A stretch of DNA of 64,000 bases, from positions 2,170,833-2,234,832 of the forward strand of contig VXAI01000096.1 in assembly GCA_013399305.1 (NCBI GenBank). The letters are read 5' to 3'. How positions within the stretch are numbered: position 1 is the stretch's first letter; the number at the start of each line of letters is the position of its first letter. The notes beneath the pieces were generated by a model, which was not told where the DNA came from, did no database searches, and was given only the letters and a program-made list of their open reading frames with translations. Below, one piece after another: positions 1 to 11,800 of the stretch. This DNA is from Rostratula benghalensis. Taxonomy: Eukaryota; Chordata; Aves; Charadriiformes; Rostratulidae. The position numbers and the translations under genes are program-made.

Positions 1-2335
1 TGTAAAAAAGCTTCTGGCACAATCTGTTTCCAAGTAGATAGGTCTTCAGTCCATAAGCTCCTATCCCAGCTGGTTGCACCTTGCTCAGGAGAACAGGCAC
101 AGACAGGATGGCTGTCTCTTGACTCGTGCCGGTCCTTTCCCCTCAGCCCCATCGCCAGCATCGCTCAGCAGACAGGGAGCTACGCACCACTTTGAGGATG
201 GGGAACTGAAACACACGAAGGCCCTTTCATTAGGGTTACACAGAGAGGTCTATAACAAAGTTAGAAATGTAACTCTGTAGATAAAGCAACAGAAGTTCCT
301 GTTCAGGACTTGAGCTCGTCCCTAGCACTGATGTGAGCCATGAAAGCCCATGCAGAGCTTGTAATTTTTTTTGTCCTCTCTAAATTTGTACAGTTTCTGT
401 CTTCTGAACTGGATATTTTAACAGTCAGGGTGTGCTGGAGGAGGTAGGATAGTTTGCTGGTTGAATCCATTTTGAAGCTCATGCTGTTAATGTTACATAG
501 GAACTGATTTTTTTCCACCAAACTCTTGCTTACCCACGCTTCTCAGATAAGATAGAGGTTAAGTTAGTCAAGCTGTGTTCACTGGAAATAGTTTTGAGAG
601 TAAGATTCTTCAGAAGGGTTGATCTGAGATTGCAAAGGATGTAAATGATCACCAAAATGATGTGGAGATATGATCACATCCCAAGAAACTGGGACCCAAT
701 GGTTTGTTCAGCCGGGCAGGATGGAGGACATCAGATGAATGTGTATATCTGGTAGAGTGGCTTTAAAAATGGAGGAGAGAAAAATGTTGATGCTGAAGGA
801 CTCTGGTGATGTAAGAACAAATGACAATAAATTGCTTATCAAAAAAACCCACAAAAACAACCCAACTGGCAAGGAACTGGGAGACTTTTAAGCAGGAACT
901 GGGAGGCTTTGGTCTTTCAGACTCAAGACGACTTAGACGTAGCCACTCAAAGCAGTTAGGGAAATCACCTAAAGAGGTTATTTATGTTTATGAGATGTGG
1001 TTTATGAGAATGGCAGTTACCTGCTGTTGCCACAAGATTGATTTGGTAGCCTGTAAGTTCCTAATTTCACAGAAAAATCTGGCACAAAACATTCATTTGC
1101 CAGTGTTGCTCTTTCCCAGGGGAGATATCCAGCACTTGGCTATCCTGCTTTTCTGGTAGAACAGTCCACGGGGTACTGTGACAAGCTGTGGTATTTCTTG
1201 ATCTGCTGTGAGATCTCAAAAGATGTGAGCATTTGATTTCTCGGAAGGTGAAAGTAATTTCTCATAATGTGAGTACAGCTCGTTATTGCTACGGTTATTG
1301 GCATGAAAGGTTTCTCTTTGCCTGGCCTTCTTAGTCCCCTTCTTTAGATGTCTTGACTAACAAAGTCTTTTATCCTCCTCCGCTTGACGCAGGGCTTGGG
1401 CCAAATTTTTCCCTCCCTCCTTTACTAGAGGGACTGAAGAGTGACCGCGTGCACGTCAGTGAAGTTACCCTGGGTTTACTTTGTCACGCGTGACAGCAGA
1501 ACAATGGCGCTGTGCTACGAAGTGGGAGTTATGCTTTGTGGGTATTTTTTCCCATTATTATAGAGATAGCAGCAGAGTTAAGGCTGTAATGAAGGGTCTC
1601 TTATAATCACACTCCTATTTCTCTTTGAAAAAGGCTTTGTGAGCTTTGTATTTTGTATGTGGGCACTGCAGCTAGACAATCATTTTCTGGCAGCATTTGC
1701 TGTGAATCATGCACACAGTTTGGGGCTTCTTTAGTACAATGTCTTCAGCATCCCTGTGTCATACTGTTATTCTCCCAAGGACATCGCCTAAAACTTAACC
1801 TCCCCGAGGGAACAAACAGGGAGGGGTTCCGCCACTTAATTTACTTGCCCAGGTCAACAGGCTCATCCCCACGGCTTCCTGTGTAGTCTGTGGAGAAGAA
1901 AAAGTTCTTCAAGAACACTGTTCAGTACCTTGTGTTAGACTGTAACTGCGTTGCTCCCAGGAGGAGCTGTTCTCTTCTGAGAATTTGGTATGGAAGAAAA
2001 ACTGGCTTTGTGCAGCATGGCACCTAAACGGGGTACAAAGCGTGAGGCTGTGAGAATCCTCTGTCAGGTGCCTGGGACATGAGGTGCTGTGTTTCAGGTC
2101 TCTACCACATAGAGGTCTGAGTGCTGCCAAAGCCACAAATTAATGTCTGCATCACTTGCAAAGGTGATACAAGGCCCAAAAGCAGCCGGATTGGGTTTTT
2201 TAGGTCTTGTGCCCTTGTGGACAGCGTACAGGACTGGAATTCGGTCCTGCTGACTCCACTCCCAGCATGGAGTGCAGTGCCCCTGGAAAGCATGCTTGGT
2301 TTTGTATACAATGGGAGTCAATATTGATTAGGGAT

Positions 2336-2360
2336 TTTATATATATGTATATATATAAAT
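2336..2360. repeat. AT microsatellite
   Basis: Imperfect alternating TA run, interrupted once by TG, in the flank upstream of the HMGA-like gene. Confidence 0.7.
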
Positions 2361-3853
2361 GGAACGCTGCTGTTGAGAAATGTGAAGTAGAATTGTGGTG
2401 GGTGCTTTTCCTTTGTGTGCATCTTGCATTCAGTCATGTAAAGCTCACAAAAGCCCCGAGGACTGAAGCTTGTAGAGCTTTGCTTGTTTGGGGTTTTTTT
2501 TTCTTTTTTTTTTTTCTTTTTTCTTTTCACACCAGGCTTCAAGAAGCATGTGCCTTTGGTGGGTGATGGGAAGGGGGAAGTGAGATGCACAAAGACATTG
2601 CTATCTCCTGGCAGTCTCTGTTTGTTTGTCTGCAGTTGTGTTGGTAGAAAGCTTGCTGGATGCGTGCAAGGCATTGTAGAGTGTGTGAGCCTAGGAAGAT
2701 TTGGAAAACAATTAATGTTCAATAACTGACTTTCTTTGTACCTGGGGGGAAAAATGAATTCTGTATGCTGTGGTTGCTCCTGCTTGAATGCAAAGTTTGA
2801 ATTTAATGCAAGGTTTCAGTTACACTGAACTTACGAGGGAGGTTGTGTCAATAGGAGCAATGGCTTCAGTGTCTGCCGTGACTGCATACTTTGTTAGAAC
2901 ACGGAGTGAAGGCTGGAAGTTTTCATGCTGCATCTGCCAGTGATATTTTCAGATTCTGCATGTCCAGCCTGAGGTGACCAAGCAGATAGTGCAATCTGAG
3001 ACTGAAAAATAAAATACAAATACGGAATTCAGTCCTCCTATCTGCACAGCCTCCACCACATTTAACCACATCTGTTGTTATCTTTGACAATATCTGCCGT
3101 ACCAAATTGTTCATCCCCTTCCTTGCACTTTGGCATTACCAGGGGAAAACAGGGGACATAGGATACTTTTCAAAGACATGTTTGTATTTCCCCCATAACT
3201 CTTCTTTGTATTAGCATTAGGACCTGAATTCCAAGAGGCACTGAACCAGTGCTTTACAATTACTGTGATCCATAGGTAAAAGCTGTGTTGTCAAAGCAGT
3301 TTTAATCTCTTCTCAAGAACCTGGTGTGGACAGCACTTTCACACTCATCCATTCCAGCAGTGATGTCTCTTCCCTTTCCACCGGCAGCTGAAGGGATGCT
3401 CAGGCTCAGGAAGCTTCATCCACATTTGCAAGCACCCTGGAGTGGTCCAGCAGCAGATGTGCAACATGAGCCAGGGCTGGGTTTAGACCTCTTTGGGAAG
3501 AGGCACTAGGGCCTCTCTGCACCTTGGGCAGTCCAGGGTCTGTGTACCTCAGTGACTCCTTCCTGCCTCAGCCAGCCCCAAATGCCAGGACCAGCATAAG
3601 GCTGTTTGAGCCCCAGTTCTGACCAGTCAATGTGGATGTAGGAAACAGTAGCTGGAGCAGAGGGCATAATATTTGTTGTAATCATCAGTTAGGCCCTCTC
3701 ATCTTTGGAACTTGACATCTGATCAAACTACAAAGATCTGATAACAGTTTCTAAAAGCAGGGCTCTTCACTGAAAGAGAGTGGGAAAGTGTTTCATGCTT
3801 GTCTCTCAGGGACTTGGTGGCAACTGAACGTGGCTTGCAAGTACAAAGTCACC

Positions 3854-3876
3854 TTTTTTTTTTTTTTTTTTTTTTT
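3854..3876. repeat. Poly-T tract (23 T)
   Basis: Uninterrupted run of 23 T in non-coding sequence. It could be the A-tail relic of a retroposed sequence on the minus strand, but no recognisable body is attached to it. Confidence 0.8.
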
Positions 3877-5809
3877 CCTAACTGCCTCCCAATTCTCCCT
3901 TCAGATGCAGCCAAACCTCAGAGACCTGAACTATCATCCTTCCGTCGCCCTCTAATCAAAAGTTTTGCTAGAAAACTGAGTGTGCAGCAGCACGTGTGAG
4001 CTGAGTCCCAACTGCGTGCACAAAGGGACTTCCAGGGAGTTCACTAAGTAGGGCTGCTCAGGTGTGAACTGGAACTGAACTCAACTTCTGCCCTTCAGCA
4101 GTATTTTGAAGAAAGAAGTCACGCTCTTCTACATGGTGCAACTGTGCTCTTACTTGCCATGCTTACCTCTGCTGCCTCAGGTAGAGCCTGCCAGAGGGAT
4201 TTGGGGACCCATCAGCACTCAAGGCCGCTGGGACAGAGCTGGTTAAGCATGCTGCTGTTAGCTTTCATTTAACAAGTGATAAAGGAGAAACAAAAGAGGT
4301 AGAGAAAAGAGCTGAAAAAAACCACTTTTCGGATGGAGGTAGAAGAGCTTCTGTAGGCAAGGCAGATTTAAATCTGTGACATCTGGATGAGGAGAAGACA
4401 ATGATTTTGCATAGAAAGTAGAAATGCATTGTCCATCTATATACTCCTGCTTTCCTAAACAATGATGTTGCTTTCCCAGCCACGCTATTCTCAGCTATTT
4501 ATTTTGTGGTAAGAATTACTGACAAAAGAGGATTTAGCCATTGCTGCTGACCTCTGTCTGGCCTGGCTCATTCCCTTCAGACCCTTGAATCTTCTTGAGC
4601 CCTCCCCCTTGTACAAGAAAAAAGGAGGGCTGAGGTCTGGGGAGACTACACGTGCCTTTTCCCAGCAGATCAGCAGACTGAGAGCTGAACTCACATCCTT
4701 GGCTAGGGTTTACCTCTTGCAAGCAAGACCAATGACTGCCATCTCTCTTAATGTGCCTGGGATTCAGGTGTCAGCTGAGTTTCTGGTCAAGTTTGCTTCC
4801 CTCCTCTTCCTGCTTTGGGATGTGAGGGTGTAAAGGGTCAAAGTCAGATTGCCACCTTCTCTGGCAAACAGCACCAGAGGAGGAACCTCAAGCCAGAAGC
4901 AAGGAAAGTCATTGGTTTCCTATGTACCCTCAACAGCTCATGATCTTGGTTAATTCTTGAAGCAAACAAGTCGGATCAGGGCTCATTCCAACCACAGCAG
5001 GCCCAAAGTAGAGCTTGGGGACAGGAGGAGGGTGACTGGCAATCCTGCTGGTACAAAGCTTGCAGTAGACACAACAGTGCTCAGGATCCAAGCAAAACCC
5101 AGGTCTGAGTGACTTCTCTTGTCCTGTAGGAAATTGTGAATCTTGTGCTGGACCAGAGGCTGAGCACTCTGTAATGGCATCAGGTCACTTCTCCAGACAG
5201 TGCCTCTTCACTCCATCATTAGGAATATACTCTTGAGGGGCAGCTTCAGAGCCAAATTTATGTCTTAAAGACTTTGTAGCCTGATGCTTGCTCCTCAGGC
5301 ATCCTGATATAAGGCACTCTGCTGTGGATTTGGGTCTCAGGATTAGCTTCAGTATCTGGCAATAAAGGAGCTCCAGATGAAGCTTTGAATGGGGCTGCCA
5401 CCACTTTGTCTCCCACCTCCTTCCTCCTCAGGCAAAGGAGGTCTATAAAAAGGGTGTTCAGAGAGCTGAAGACATTGTCAGTTTGGATTAAACCGACCAA
5501 CAAGGTGGGGAAAGGTAGATGCTTTACCATCTGCTGTCTCTATGCACCTGGAACAATCAGCTCCTTCGACAAAAGCCTCGAAAAGCTGAGGAATGGGCAA
5601 TGTAAGAGAATGGTTCACAAACGTTTATAAAGTGCAGTTACACTTCTGAATGTCTGCTGTGTCCTAGGCTCTTTCAACTGATAAAAACAATAGTAAGCTG
5701 TCCTGCCTGATTCTCTCTCACCATTTCAGCCTTGCAGGTAGAGGAGAATCTGTAACAAGATTGGGAAAAAAAACCTCAAAAACCACAAGGAGAATTTTTT
5801 TCCCAGTCC

Positions 5810-5821
5810 ATGGCAAAATAA
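5810..5821 (+). promoter_or_regulatory. Three-codon upstream ORF in the HMGA-like leader
   Basis: ATG GCA AAA TAA lies just downstream of the acceptor that opens the exon (AG at 5805-5806) and 40 bases before the chosen HMGA-like start at 5862. If the leader is transcribed as drawn, scanning ribosomes meet this start first. Whether it is used depends on where transcription starts, which is not visible. Confidence 0.4.
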
Positions 5822-5861
5822 CCTGTTGGATTATCATCTGAAAACTGTGGAAAGTACCAAC

Positions 5862-8800
5862 ATGAGCAACGAGAGGCCAGTGAATTCCAGCATATCTACA
5901 CTGCCTGAGGGCCTGAAGAGAAAGAGGGGAAGACCAAAGAAGCAGCCCCAGGTGAGGGGGGCTACGAGGCAGCCTGAGGATGCTATGGCATTAGCCCAGT
6001 GGGATTTGCAGGGAGCCCTGGGAAGTGGCTCAGTAACAAAGAGCAAGGGGAGCTGAGGCATTCTGTGATAAATACTATTGCTATTCAGGAAGGCAGTGGC
6101 ATGTACACCCTGGGGCATTTTAGCCATTGGCTAAGATGGAAATGGCATGAGAGAAGCTCAACAGATCTCTCTTCCAGTCTGGAAAATTTCAGGTGTTACC
6201 ACACACTGCTTCTGCACATGTAATTAGACAGAGGGAAGAAGGCCAAGGCTTCTTCTCTCCCCATTCCAGACACTATGGTCAGAATCCCTGGGAACTTACT
6301 GATTTTTCCCAGCCTAAAAAATCAAAGAATAAAGGTATTGCTGGCCATCTCCTAATGTATTTCAGTAGCTGGAAAAGCAGAGACAAACATGTATTTAGTG
6401 GTCTGGGTGCTATCACTAAGACTGTTTTAAGACACACTAGAATGAGAAGCTATGACCAGGGATCATCCCACTTAAATGATTTTTCTCCTTTCATCCCAGG
6501 AGGAGGCTGTGGGACCATTGCCAGTGAAGAAACCACGAGGAAGGCCAAAAGGAAGCAAGAAGGTGACTACTGTATCTGGACAAATGGTAGGAGTAAATGG
6601 CTTATTTTCTTTTATGGAGGAGAGAGAACCTGGCTGTCCCTTTTCCTCGAAGCATTGCGAGAGGGACAAGCAGGGAGGTTTCTCTCAACTTAGAGATACA
6701 CAGTGAAAGTTGCCCCTAATTCAGCTCAGCTTTATTTTGCTGCTGTTGGGACAAATCAGTTATTGTGGTCTTAGTCTTAACTTACCTCCCAGCCTTCCTG
6801 TGTTACCACTGCATGTTCAGCAGCTTCCTTCTAGTGTTTCTCCTCCACCATTGCCAAATAATCACAACCAGCATGGTCTGGCAGGTGTTTCCTCCTCAAC
6901 TGTCTTCTATCCCCAGCTTTTGCCTTTTCTGCTACTTACTGCACAAGAACTTTATGCAGAGGTCACTGTGGCCAGGTTCAGTACGTTGTAACCCTGTTAT
7001 TAGGCACAGTGCCCAGCAGATAGGAGACCTGAAAAATACTTTTTTCCCCTTTGTTTTCAATAAAGGTAGATCCTTCTTCTGGAAAAAGGCCAAGAGGGAG
7101 GCCCCGCAAGTGGGTGAGTACAGTGTTTAGTCCTTTTCTCCAGTCACAGATCCCCAGGGGATTTTCAGTTGTGTTTGCTCTTCTCAGGCTCTATCTGCAG
7201 CAACATTTTTTTTTCAGCCTAAATGGCCTGAATGCTTTAGGGAAGCCCTGACAGCCTTGCCAGTACCACACCCCTGAGATTCAGCTCCTGAAGAATCCTG
7301 AGAGCCCAGGAGAGCTGCTGTACTTAATTCAAGGTGCATTAGTCTTCCACAACACTTTCCTAGGCTGGAAGGTCAGCTCACAGATTCCATCCTTCCTAGG
7401 GGAAGAGGGGTTGTCTTCCCAGGAGTCTTAAAAGACTGGAGTGATTGTTTAGTGTATCAATTTGTCTCAGAAGAAGAAATCTAAAATTTGAATGGTGAAT
7501 GAGGAAACTTTGAATCCTGCCAGCAGGAGGAGGCTCTTTTATGCAGCAAACAAAGGATTAGTAAGAATCAGCAGTTAGAGGATGAAGACAGAACATTGCA
7601 GGTAGGGGAAAAAGAAAAAAAAAGAAAAAAGAAAAAGAAAGTTTTGACTCCTTAGGATATTTGACCTGGCCATGTCCATGAGGGGAATCAGAGATGAAGA
7701 AGACAAGGTGCCCCTTGTCTTGGAGAATGGTACAAATGATTGTCCCGCATGGGTACCTGTGAAGCACAGTGGGTAGATGCAAGCTCAGAGACCAAAGGAC
7801 ACTCCAGAGCTGCCAGTGGGCAGTTCCTTGCACTAGTTTCTGTGTTCTTCATCTAACCAGAAACAGGCAAGTTTAACCCTCAGGAGCACTACAGTGCCTT
7901 TCTGCTCGCTCTCTGGTAAGGGAAAGAGCAGGCAATGAAATTCTGCAGGAGGACACAACAGATTCAGTCCCAGCTCCTGCTGTTGCTGTGATGAAGTCTG
8001 AACAGGGACAGAGAAACCTTGGCCATGAAACTGCTACTGTAGGGTTCAGGAAAGCCAAAAGAAGTGAAGTAGGTACTGAATAAAGCTGAAGATCCTATGA
8101 AAGAGAAGTCAGAGAAAGGGTTTCAGAGCAAGGGGCAGTTTATAAAACACCTGCTTGTAGGGCTGTCTTGTGGTTAAACTGACAGTAACAGTGACAGAGG
8201 AGAGCTTAACCTCTGAAAAAAGCTATCTGGAATAGGTTTTTTCTGTCCTATCTTTTGTTGGTAGAAATGCAGTTTCAAAACCCAAGTTTCCATGGAAATT
8301 CTTATTTTTCTGTAATGATAATCTAATTTTTATTACGTTATTATTAGGGGTAATGGATACAACTTACTCCTGGGGAGATTCTGATTGGACTCAAGGGAAA
8401 AACATTTTCACAGTGAGAATAATTAGCCATTGTGGTGGATCCCCCATGGACACTTTAAAGATCCAGCTGGACAGGGGGCCGGGCCATCTTGTCTAGACTG
8501 TGCTTTTGCCAAGCAAGGTTGGACAGGATGATCCTTGGGCTCCCTTCCAACCTGGTATTCTATGATTAATTAAAACACTTCCTTATAAGTTCAGATGGTG
8601 CTTTCTTCTTTTTTGAGACCTTTACGTTGCACAGAAGAAGCCAGGCTGTAGTTTGGAGCATCCTGATAACTCTCAGAATTTAGTAACGGTGGTATTGAAT
8701 GTTTGGTATCCCTCAGCTGGGCATGTCCATACGCTTCTTTTTATTCTTTTCTAGAATCCTAGTTATGTTGGAAGGGCCCCCTGGAGATCCTTTAGTTCAA

Positions 8801-11800
8801 ACCACTGCTCAAAGCAGGTCTAATTGGATGGGGGTGCTCAGGGATTTGCCCAGTCTATGAACATCTATAGCACACTGGAAATAATTTATCACCATCTCTC
8901 AGCTGTAACAGGCTGCAAATGAGGTCGGAAAAGACTCTTCCAGCCATTCCCTTCTGTAACAGATTGTGGTAGCTACAGTTTTGGGTTAGGCCTGGGATTT
9001 TGTGGTTAAGTTGAGGTAAATTGATCTATTAATCAAAATGAATTTGTTTTAACAGCTTGATGAATTGGGGCGGGAGGAGGGGGCGAAACCGAAGTGGAAA
9101 GAGAAAACCAACCATTTGGTTTTAAATTTTTCATTGTTCAGGACAGGGAAATGTCCTGAATTATAGAAGGTGATATAAAATTTTCTCCACAGCTGCATAA
9201 TAGGGAGATTTTTTTTATTTATTTTTTTTTTAAAGTGTAGGGCTGACAATATGGTGGATTACTATAGATCCTGACAACCATTCCGAGATGCCTGTGAATG
9301 CATGTGGATGCTGCATGTGCTTGCTCTGGTGTACTGGTGGACATAGGAAGGGGTGGCAAATGGGCATGCTTTTGGGGCTGCACAGCCTTATTTAAATAAC
9401 ATTGATCAAAGGCTATCTGCTTTGCATATTAGCAGTTTTGTCTCTTGATACCTAATTTGATGTGGGGTGGTTGTTGATTTTGGTGTTTTTCTTCGTAGCC
9501 TCAACTAGTGGTCCAAGAAGGAGTGTCACAGGAAGGAAATCCTCAGGGAAGCGGTGACTTGAATTTGAACTCAGCGCCAGCTACCCAAGGTTTGAAATTA
9601 GATTATCATAATTACATGAGAGTGAACTGTGCAGCTGTGCTCCCAGCAAACCGTGCATGTACCCCCAAAGTCATTCTGGTAAATCCTACAAACAGGAGAA
9701 TTTGGAAGGCTTCCAGGCACATTATACCAGGAAGGGTAGACCATTCCTTCCACCTAATTCAGTTGTGACTGTTTCAGCAGAAGTGGGGGCACAAGAGAGG
9801 GATGAAAAGAGAATATCTCTGTCTTTTCAAGAAATTGTGTGTCTGAGGTTCTGGTCACTGTCTGAGGTGTGTCTCAAGGAGATTGTTTGGCTGTGTTATG
9901 TAGAAAGTGAAAATAGTCTTATTATGAATGTCTCACCTTAATTAAAAAAACAAAACAAAACTTTAAGAACCCTTGACGTTTGGGACACCCAGGTGTTCTG
10001 GATGAACTCCTGCACACCTCCATGGGAGTCTTGCTCTCTGCTGCCTGGCTTGTACTCCAAGGCAGCGCTCTCTGTTAGCGGCTGGCACGCTAGCGGAGGT
10101 GCTCGTGCATCAGCAGCGCAGAGAATGACGACACTGGCAAGTTTCTAGAATGGGCTGCAGGGTTATCTGAGCTTCTCTGAGATGAGAGGCCAGATAACTG
10201 TGACTGCTGTTGTAGGAACTAAAAGATGTGCCGCCCAGCTCCCCAGCCTCACTACAACCCTGGGAAAGTGCAAATCCAAGTCCATCCCGTACCATTCGGG
10301 GCTGGTCTTGAGGTAGGTGCCAGGAAAACTTGGGAGCAGCTGAGTCTCACCTTCGGTGAGCGTTGTAGGAAGCTATTCATGAAATATTTGCCCTGGAGCG
10401 GGAGGGGGAAGGGAGCCAACAGCCCGGGAAAGGCAGATGTTGCCTTGCACAGCTGCTCCCTCATCCCGCTGCCGTTAGCGCTGGGGAGCGTGGCGTGCGG
10501 GGCGAGTTTAACTGACGCCGGGCGGCCTACACCCAGCCTCGGGTTCTTAGAAAGTCCCTGGAAATGCCACACGATAAAATGCCAGGGTAGTTAACCTCAG
10601 TTGTTCGACGCAGTTTCCTCTCGGGCTCCTGCTCCCGTCTCACTTCCTGCCACCGGGCTGTGTGATGACACCAGCAGAGCCGCAGGCTCAGGGATGACGA
10701 GCTCACCGCCGGCCCGCTCGCTGCCTTTTTGTAGCGCTCCTCAGCATCACCCAAAACCACAGCCAGTGCGGGTCCTCGCTTCTTCCTTTCGGTTTGAGTG
10801 GGAGCGAGGGCAGTGACAGGAGGAATACGTCTCCCTCCTGTCGCAATGAGGTGGGAGCAGATGTGCCGGGAGCAGCGGATGCTGCGGTCAGGGGGAGGCG
10901 GCAGCGCAGCGCAGGGCACTGCAGCCCAAACCGCTCCGCCTGGGCGCTCAGCCCCGGGGACGCAGCGGGGAGTTCTACTGTTCCGTAAGACAAAAAAAAA
11001 CACCCCGTGGAAAATGAGTGGGGGTGAGCATGAACAGTGTGAAACCTGGCAATCCTCTGGAAAGTTTCGTAACAGTTGTTGTTTGCTCAGGAGCTTGAGC
11101 TGGATCAGTAATCCGCTCTTAGAGACTTCTGACTAAAAGGGAAAAGAGGAGAGTTACTACTCAGAGTTACCAGAAACTATGGATCCTGTGGTTTGTGTGC
11201 AAGCAAGATGCAGCTGTAGCAGCTTTCAGACAGGTAGTTTCTGGATGAACCCATTCTTGTGGGTTTGGGTTTAACTTGGGCATTGTATGCCCGCGAGCTT
11301 TTGTGCTGCTTGTGCAGGTGACTACTGCTCTGAGATTTGTCTTCAATAAATCACATCATAATCTCCTGCTGTAGGCTCAACCACAGATTTTGGTCACTGG
11401 GGGGTTCGTTGGTTTGCCCTTTCAGGAGAGGATTTTTGAGCTGCTGTGCTAGAGGGAGGGCACGGGAGGACACAGGTGCTTGCTCAGCCTGCAGGTTGTA
11501 CGCTGTGCAGCTCTGGGTGGGAAAGATCTGCCCTGGGCTTCGTGTCTGCAACATTAAGAAAGCATTGCTGAAATAAGCAACGACTGACTCCCTGCTTTTC
11601 AGTCAGCCTGTCACAGGGACAATCAAGAAATAGGAAGAGCTGAACTAGAAATGTGCAAGCCTGCCCCGTGGCAGAGAGCTCCTTTAAAGCTAGCTGATGT
11701 TTGTCCATGGCCTTTGCAGCTGGGGACCCAGTTCTGGTTTTCCCAAGGCACTGGTTATGGAGGATTCTAGGTTATCTAGGAGCAGGCTGGGGTTTGTTAG

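Larger units (their letters stand above)
1..5806. other. No recognisable gene; upstream flank of the HMGA-like gene
   Basis: Open frames here are short (at most about 110 codons), overlap on both strands and show no family motif. The stretch holds simple-sequence tracts (AT-rich at 2336-2360, T-rich at 2494-2525, a pure T run at 3854-3876). One small CpG-containing patch near 1440-1510 includes the 12-base palindrome GTCACGCGTGAC at 1483-1494. The first coding exon of the HMGA-like gene is preceded by a good splice acceptor at 5805-5806, so a non-coding first exon and promoter may lie in this stretch, but I could not place them. Confidence 0.5.
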
